A stretch of DNA of 8,857 nucleotides from Bacteroidaceae bacterium (lineage in GTDB: Bacteria; Bacteroidota; Bacteroidia; Bacteroidales; Bacteroidaceae). The notes below the pieces were generated by a model. It saw only the letters and a program-made list of their open reading frames with translations, ran no database searches and was not told the DNA's origin. The DNA lies in NCBI GenBank assembly GCA_028707655.1, contig JAQWAN010000069.1, positions 1-8,857 of the forward strand. The letters are read 5' to 3'. Position numbers and translations under genes: made by a program. Shown one piece after another: positions 5,327 to 8,857 of this stretch (its first letter is position 1; the number at the start of each line of letters is the position of its first letter).

Positions 5327-7126
5327 TTAGTTCTTGCTTGCTCTTTTACGTGCGTTCTCATCTAGGATGATTTTACGCATACGCATGCTCTTTGGTGTGA
5401 TTTCAACATATTCATCCTCTTTTATATATTCTAATGCTTCCTCTAACGAGAAAACAACAGGAGGAATGATACGTGCTTTATCATCTGTACCAGAAGTACG
5501 TGTATTGGTTAGTTTTTTGCTCTTGGTAACATTTACCACTAAATCTTTATCGTGTGCATGTTCACCAACAACTTGTCCTACATATACCTCTTCTTGTGGG
5601 AAGATAAAGAATTTTCCTCTATCTTGCAATTTGTCAATAGCATAGGCAAAAACGGTACCTGCTTCCATTGCAATGATAGATCCGTTGATACGGCGTTCAA
5701 TATCTCCTTTGTATGGTTCATATCCTTTAAAGCGATGTGCCATAATAGCTTCTCCAGCAGATGCAGTTAGCACCTTTGTACGTAAGCCAATGATACCACG
5801 TGATGGAATGTTGAATTCGATGTTGATACGTTCGCCTTGTGCTTCCATAGAAACCATCTCACCTTTACGACGAGTGACCATGTCAATCATCTTGCTGGAA
5901 TATGTTTCTGGAACACTAATGGTTAGTTCTTCAATAGGTTCGTTTTTCTTGCCATCTATCTCTTTGTAGATAACTTGTGGTTGACCTACTTGTAGTTCGT
6001 AGCCTTCACGTCTCATGGTCTCAATTAAGACAGAGATATGGAGAACACCACGTCCAAATACAGTCCATTTATCTGTTTCTGCACTTTTTTCTACACGAAG
6101 TGCAAGATTCTTATCTAGTTCTTTCTCTAAACGGTCATTAATATGACGAGAGGTAACATATTTACCCTCTTTACCAAAGAATGGTGAGTCGTTAATAGAG
6201 AACACCATGCTCATGGTTGGTTCGTCAATAGCGATAGGGGTTAATGGTTCTGGATTTTCGAAATCGCAGATGGTATCTCCAATTTCAAAACCTTCGATAC
6301 CGATTACCGCACATATATCTCCCGAGCCAACAGAAGCAACTTTCTTTCTGCCTAATCCTTCAAATACATGTAACTCTTTAATTTTCATCTTGGTTAAAGA
6401 ACCATCTCTTCTAGAGAGTGTTACGTTCATACCCTCTGTAAGTGTACCACGGTGAACACGTCCTATAGCGATTCGTCCCGTATAAGAGGAATAGTCTAAT
6501 GAGGTAATTAACAGCTGAGGTGTACCATCTTGTTGCACCGGAGCTGGAATATTTTCAACGATTGAATCTAATAAAGGAATGATATTATCGGTTGGTTTTT
6601 TCCAATCGGTACTCATCCAGTTGTTTTTAGCAGAACCGTATAGCACTGGGAAGTTTAATTGATCTTCTGTTGCATCTAAGCTAAACATTAAGTCAAAAGC
6701 CATTTCGTATACTTCGTCAGGGCGACAATTCAATTTGTCTACCTTGTTTACTACTACGATAGGTTTCAATCCTATGGCCAAAGCTTTTTGAAGCACGAAG
6801 CGTGTCTGTGGCATTGGGCCCTCGAAAGCATCTACTAATAAGATACATCCATCGGCCATGTTTAACACACGTTCTACTTCTCCTCCAAAGTCGGCATGCC
6901 CTGGAGTATCAATTATATTGATTTTTGTACCTTTATAATCTATGGATACATTCTTAGAAAGAATCGTAATTCCACGTTCTTTTTCAAGATCGTTGCTATC
7001 TAAAATTAAGTCACCATCTGCTTGATCATTCCGGAACAAATGTCCGGCAAGCATCATCTTGTCTACAAGCGTTGTTTTGCCATGATCTACATGGGCAATA
7101 ATCGCAATGTTTCTGATATTTTGCAT
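5327..7126 (-). CDS. typA: Ribosome-associated translational GTPase TypA/BipA
   Basis: TypA/BipA is a GTPase related to elongation factor G that binds ribosomes and supports subunit assembly and growth under stress. Numbered from the ATG at 7126 (599 residues, within the usual 590-615), the GTPase motifs are G1 AHVDHGKTT at 11-19, G2 RGITI at 51-55, G3 DTPGH at 73-77, G4 NKVD at 127-130 and G5 GSAK at 164-167. Later domains include the family's VFGRGVLHISVL stretch and a lysine- and arginine-rich C-terminus. A TTG at 7150 would add eight residues, but it overlaps the -7 promoter box at 7155-7148, and family proteins begin MQNIRNIAIIAHVDHG, so I use the ATG. It converges on nrdG through a shared terminator and diverges from rpsO. 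Confidence 0.96.
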   Translation of the reverse strand: MQNIRNIAIIAHVDHGKTTLVDKMMLAGHLFRNDQADGDLILDSNDLEKERGITILSKNVSIDYKGTKINIIDTPGHADFGGEVERVLNMADGCILLVDAFEGPMPQTRFVLQKALAIGLKPIVVVNKVDKLNCRPDEVYEMAFDLMFSLDATEDQLNFPVLYGSAKNNWMSTDWKKPTDNIIPLLDSIVENIPAPVQQDGTPQLLITSLDYSSYTGRIAIGRVHRGTLTEGMNVTLSRRDGSLTKMKIKELHVFEGLGRKKVASVGSGDICAVIGIEGFEIGDTICDFENPEPLTPIAIDEPTMSMVFSINDSPFFGKEGKYVTSRHINDRLEKELDKNLALRVEKSAETDKWTVFGRGVLHISVLIETMRREGYELQVGQPQVIYKEIDGKKNEPIEELTISVPETYSSKMIDMVTRRKGEMVSMEAQGERINIEFNIPSRGIIGLRTKVLTASAGEAIMAHRFKGYEPYKGDIERRINGSIIAMEAGTVFAYAIDKLQDRGKFFIFPQEEVYVGQVVGEHAHDKDLVVNVTKSKKLTNTRTSGTDDKARIIPPVVFSLEEALEYIKEDEYVEITPKSMRMRKIILDENARKRASKN

Positions 7127-7147
7127 ACTATACCTATTATTTGTGCG

Positions 7148-7155
7148 CAAAGGTA
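7148..7155 (-). promoter_or_regulatory. Probable typA promoter -7 box
   Basis: The minus strand reads TACCTTTG at 7155-7148, an exact TAnnTTTG. It continues GCGCAC, giving a 13-mer identical to one in the rpsO promoter. A weak -33 candidate, TTTAG, lies about 20 bp upstream on the minus strand. Transcription would start near 7141, giving a leader of about 15 bases before the ATG at 7126. This rules out the TTG at 7150 as a start on this transcript. Confidence 0.7.
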
Positions 7156-7436
7156 CGATAAAAATATTGATACATCTAAATAATTCGTTTTTTTAGTGGA
7201 TAAACAACCTAACTTAGAGCATAATAGGTCGTATTTTTTTCTCTTTTGCATCTATATCTTGTTAAGAACCTAATCGATAGACTTTTTGGGTGTGGTGAGG
7301 CGGGTTTTTTATCGCTAAATAGTAGAAAGCTATTTCCTGTTATTTTTCTTTCTTTTTGGAGAGAAATGCCCTGCTTTTTGGATTAATTTCCACTGTGACA
7401 ATTAAATGCCTCTCTTTTTATGTAATTTATTGTCCA
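7156..7436. other. Intergenic region between the divergent typA and rpsO promoters, no gene found
   Basis: This 281-bp AT-rich stretch contains many T-runs and no credible coding region on either strand. The longest ATG-initiated frame I read near the rpsO promoter has 18 codons. I see no tRNA and no convincing riboswitch. Minor hairpins such as ACCTA (7207-7211) with TAGGT (7224-7228) are too weak to call. It is long for a simple divergent promoter region. Confidence 0.5.
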
Positions 7437-7440
7437 TATC

Positions 7441-7471
7441 TTTGTGGCGTATTATAAAATAATTACCTTTG
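7441..7471 (+). promoter_or_regulatory. rpsO promoter, full Bacteroidota consensus
   Basis: TTTG (-33) at 7441-7444 and TACCTTTG (-7) at 7464-7471 are separated by 19 bp. This is the most complete promoter in the window. The start site should be near 7478, giving a leader of about 40 bases. The -33 TTTG is also the end of a second exact -7 box, TATCTTTG at 7437-7444, so an upstream start near 7451 is possible. Confidence 0.75.
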
Positions 7472-7516
7472 CGCACTCAAAGAAGTTTTTAATATTTAAT
7501 TAAAGTCAAAAGCATT

Positions 7517-7786
7517 ATGTATTTAGACGTTGCAAAAAAACAAGAAATCTTTGAAAAATACGGAAAGTCTAACACTGATACTGGCTCATCAGAAGCACAG
7601 ATTGCATTGTTTTCATACCGTATTTCTCACCTGACTGAGCATTTAAAGCTTAACAGAAAAGATTATAGCACAGAAAGAGCTTTAGTAATGTTGGTAGGAA
7701 AGCGTCGTAGATTGCTTAACTATCTTAAAGATCGCGATATCTTACGTTATCGTGCAATTATTAAAGAACTTGGTCTTAGAAAATAA
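7517..7786 (+). CDS. rpsO: 30S ribosomal protein S15
   Basis: S15 is a primary 16S rRNA-binding protein of the small-subunit platform; it binds the helix 20-22 junction and helps nucleate assembly. The 89-residue length equals that of typical bacterial S15. The family core TGSSEAQIALFSYRISHLT (22-40) is followed by the rRNA-binding and helical region HLKLNRKDYSTERAL and by the basic stretch GKRRRLLNYLKDRD (62-75). The ATG at 7517 gives the usual N-terminus and follows an AT-rich leader without a Shine-Dalgarno sequence. It is a single-gene unit, with a consensus promoter upstream and an intrinsic terminator starting 19 bases after the stop. S15 represses its own translation through its leader in several bacteria; the roughly 40-base leader here shows no obvious mimic of its rRNA site. 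Confidence 0.98.
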   Translation: MYLDVAKKQEIFEKYGKSNTDTGSSEAQIALFSYRISHLTEHLKLNRKDYSTERALVMLVGKRRRLLNYLKDRDILRYRAIIKELGLRK

Positions 7787-7804
7787 GATTAAAGTAAACC
7801 TTTT

Positions 7805-7841
7805 AAAAAGTCGTTTCCCTATGGGAAATGGCTTTTTTTTT
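7805..7841 (+). terminator. Intrinsic terminator of rpsO
   Basis: AAAAAGTCGTTTCCC (7805-7819) pairs with GGGAAATGGC and following Ts (7823-7837) around the loop TAT, with two G-T wobbles. A run of nine Ts occupies 7833-7841. It separates rpsO from the downstream parE promoter. Confidence 0.92.
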
Positions 7842-7872
7842 GTTTTAAAGAGTCCTTTTATCGAAAAAAGTT

Positions 7873-7880
7873 TATCTTTG
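7873..7880 (+). promoter_or_regulatory. Probable parE promoter -7 box
   Basis: TATCTTTG matches TAnnTTTG exactly and lies 21 bases before the parE ATG. Transcription would start near 7887 with a leader of about 15 bases. I see no clear -33 TTTG or TTG at the usual 19-21 bp spacing, so activity may be modest. Confidence 0.55.
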
Positions 7881-7901
7881 CGAGCATACTGATTTTTTAT
7901 T

Positions 7902-8857
7902 ATGGAAGAGCAAAACCCTCAAATTATATCCTATACGGAGGAGAATATCCGTACACTTGATTGGAAAGAGCATATTCGTCGTCGTCCTGGTATGTACATT
8001 GGCAAATTAGGCGATGGAACACATGCTGATGATGGTATTTATGTCTTACTAAAGGAGGTCATGGATAATTCTATTGATGAGTTCATGATGGGATTTGGTA
8101 AAACGATAGAAGTGTCTATTACAGATGGTAAGGTTAGTGTCCGCGATTTTGGTCGTGGTATCCCATTGGGTAAGGTAATGGATGTCTCCTCTAAGATGAA
8201 TACTGGTGCTAAGTATGATTCCAAGTCGTTTAAGAAATCGGTGGGACTTAATGGAGTGGGTATTAAAGCAGTCAATGCACTCTCCTCTTCATTTGCCATC
8301 TCTAGTTTTCGTAACCAATCGGTTAAGTGTGTTAAATATGTGCGTGGAACAGTGGTAGAGGATATGCCACAAGAACCAACCACCTTTTCTAATGGAACAG
8401 AAATCGTATTTACTCCCGATGAGACCATCTTTGTAAACTATCAGTTTAAAGATGAATATATTGAGCCTTTGTTGAAAAACTATGTTTTCCTCAACACGGG
8501 ATTAACCATTCTTTATAATGGAGCGAAGTTTTTTTCTCGCAATGGACTAGAAGATTTACTTAATGAGAACATGACCTCTGAATCCCTATATCCGATTATT
8601 CATCTTCGTGGAGATGATATCGAAATGGTTTTGACCCATGCTAATCAATATGGTGAGGAGTATTATTCGTTTGTTAATGGACAACATACAACGCAAGGAG
8701 GAACGCATCTGTCGGCTTTTCGTGAGTCGGTTTCTCGTGTGATTAAAGAATATTTTGGCAAGAACTATGATTATGCAGATATCCGTAGTGGTATGGTTGC
8801 TGCTATCAGTATTAAGGTAGAAGAACCCGTTTTTGAATCGCAGACAAAAACAAAACT
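7902..8857 (+). CDS. parE: DNA topoisomerase IV subunit B, N-terminal part (truncated by window edge)
   Basis: ParE is the ATPase subunit of topoisomerase IV, which with ParC unlinks replicated chromosomes. The window holds 318 codons and the frame stays open to the right edge. The GHKL ATPase fold is intact: TLDWKEHIRRRPGMYIGKLG (18-37), the N-box LLKEVMDNSIDE with catalytic-type E52 and Mg-ligand N56, DFGRGIPLG (82-90), the ATP-lid motif GLNGVG (115-120), and the transducer QTK loop (Q314, T315, K316) that contacts the gamma-phosphate. The sequence resembles the Bacteroidota subunit usually annotated as topoisomerase IV B rather than GyrB, particularly the KLGDGTHADDGIYVLLKEV stretch. Without the C-terminal TOPRIM region or a parC neighbour, a GyrB-type label cannot be excluded. 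The ATG at 7902 follows its own -7 box and is the first ATG in frame after it. Confidence 0.88.
   Translation, partial: MEEQNPQIISYTEENIRTLDWKEHIRRRPGMYIGKLGDGTHADDGIYVLLKEVMDNSIDEFMMGFGKTIEVSITDGKVSVRDFGRGIPLGKVMDVSSKMNTGAKYDSKSFKKSVGLNGVGIKAVNALSSSFAISSFRNQSVKCVKYVRGTVVEDMPQEPTTFSNGTEIVFTPDETIFVNYQFKDEYIEPLLKNYVFLNTGLTILYNGAKFFSRNGLEDLLNENMTSESLYPIIHLRGDDIEMVLTHANQYGEEYYSFVNGQHTTQGGTHLSAFRESVSRVIKEYFGKNYDYADIRSGMVAAISIKVEEPVFESQTKTK

Noticed and set aside
5334..6455. Several plus-strand frames of 72-103 codons opposite typA
   Set aside because: All lie antisense to continuous, conserved typA sequence and are serine- and leucine-rich low-information translations typical of shadows.
7207..7240. 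Possible weak terminator, ACCTA/TAGGT hairpin followed by a T-run
   Set aside because: The stem is only 5 bp with a 12-base loop, the T-run starts several bases later, and no gene on the plus strand ends nearby.
7406..7462. 18-codon frame starting MPLFLCN before rpsO
   Set aside because: It overlaps the rpsO promoter elements and would lie mostly upstream of the predicted start sites, so it is unlikely to be transcribed.
8039..8428. 129-codon minus-strand frame opposite parE
   Set aside because: The plus strand encodes the intact ParE ATPase domain with E52, N56 and GLNGVG; the antisense frame has no recognisable motif.

Overview
The window looks like chromosomal core DNA from an anaerobic or facultatively anaerobic member of the Bacteroidota, most likely Bacteroidales. 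Several things point there. The DNA is AT-rich. Almost every gene is preceded by the Bacteroidota -7 box TAnnTTTG rather than a sigma70 -10 box. The leaders are AT-rich and carry no clear Shine-Dalgarno sequence. The PEP carboxykinase, TypA, S15 and ParE sequences read like Bacteroidales homologues. I cannot name the genus. I see no insertion sequence, phage gene, CRISPR array, tRNA or rRNA.

Layout, left to right. The 5' part of upp (uracil phosphoribosyltransferase, minus strand, cut by the left edge) diverges from pckA (ATP-dependent PEP carboxykinase, plus strand). The 251-bp gap between them holds a promoter for each gene, a perfect 22-bp palindrome just upstream of the pckA promoter, a second inverted repeat over the pckA start site and a small leader hairpin. 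pckA ends at a strong intrinsic terminator. A 462-bp gap follows, containing a promoter and a clear cobalamin (B12) riboswitch with a leader that can fold in alternative ways. This leader reads into nrdD and nrdG, the anaerobic class III ribonucleotide reductase and its radical-SAM activase, which overlap by 8 bp. A bidirectional terminator separates nrdG from the convergent gene typA (BipA, ribosome-associated GTPase, minus strand). typA diverges from rpsO (ribosomal protein S15), and their promoters share an identical 13-mer. After the rpsO terminator comes the 5' part of parE (topoisomerase IV subunit B), cut by the right edge.

The genes themselves are housekeeping: pyrimidine salvage, the C4/C3 node of central metabolism, deoxynucleotide synthesis, translation and chromosome decatenation. 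The interest lies in regulation. The B12 riboswitch on nrdDG implies that a B12-independent ribonucleotide reductase is turned down when cobalamin is plentiful, which predicts a B12-dependent class II enzyme (NrdJ) elsewhere in the genome. The dyad symmetry around the pckA promoter suggests that an unidentified regulator controls PEP carboxykinase. I found no convincing evidence of an undescribed multi-gene system here.
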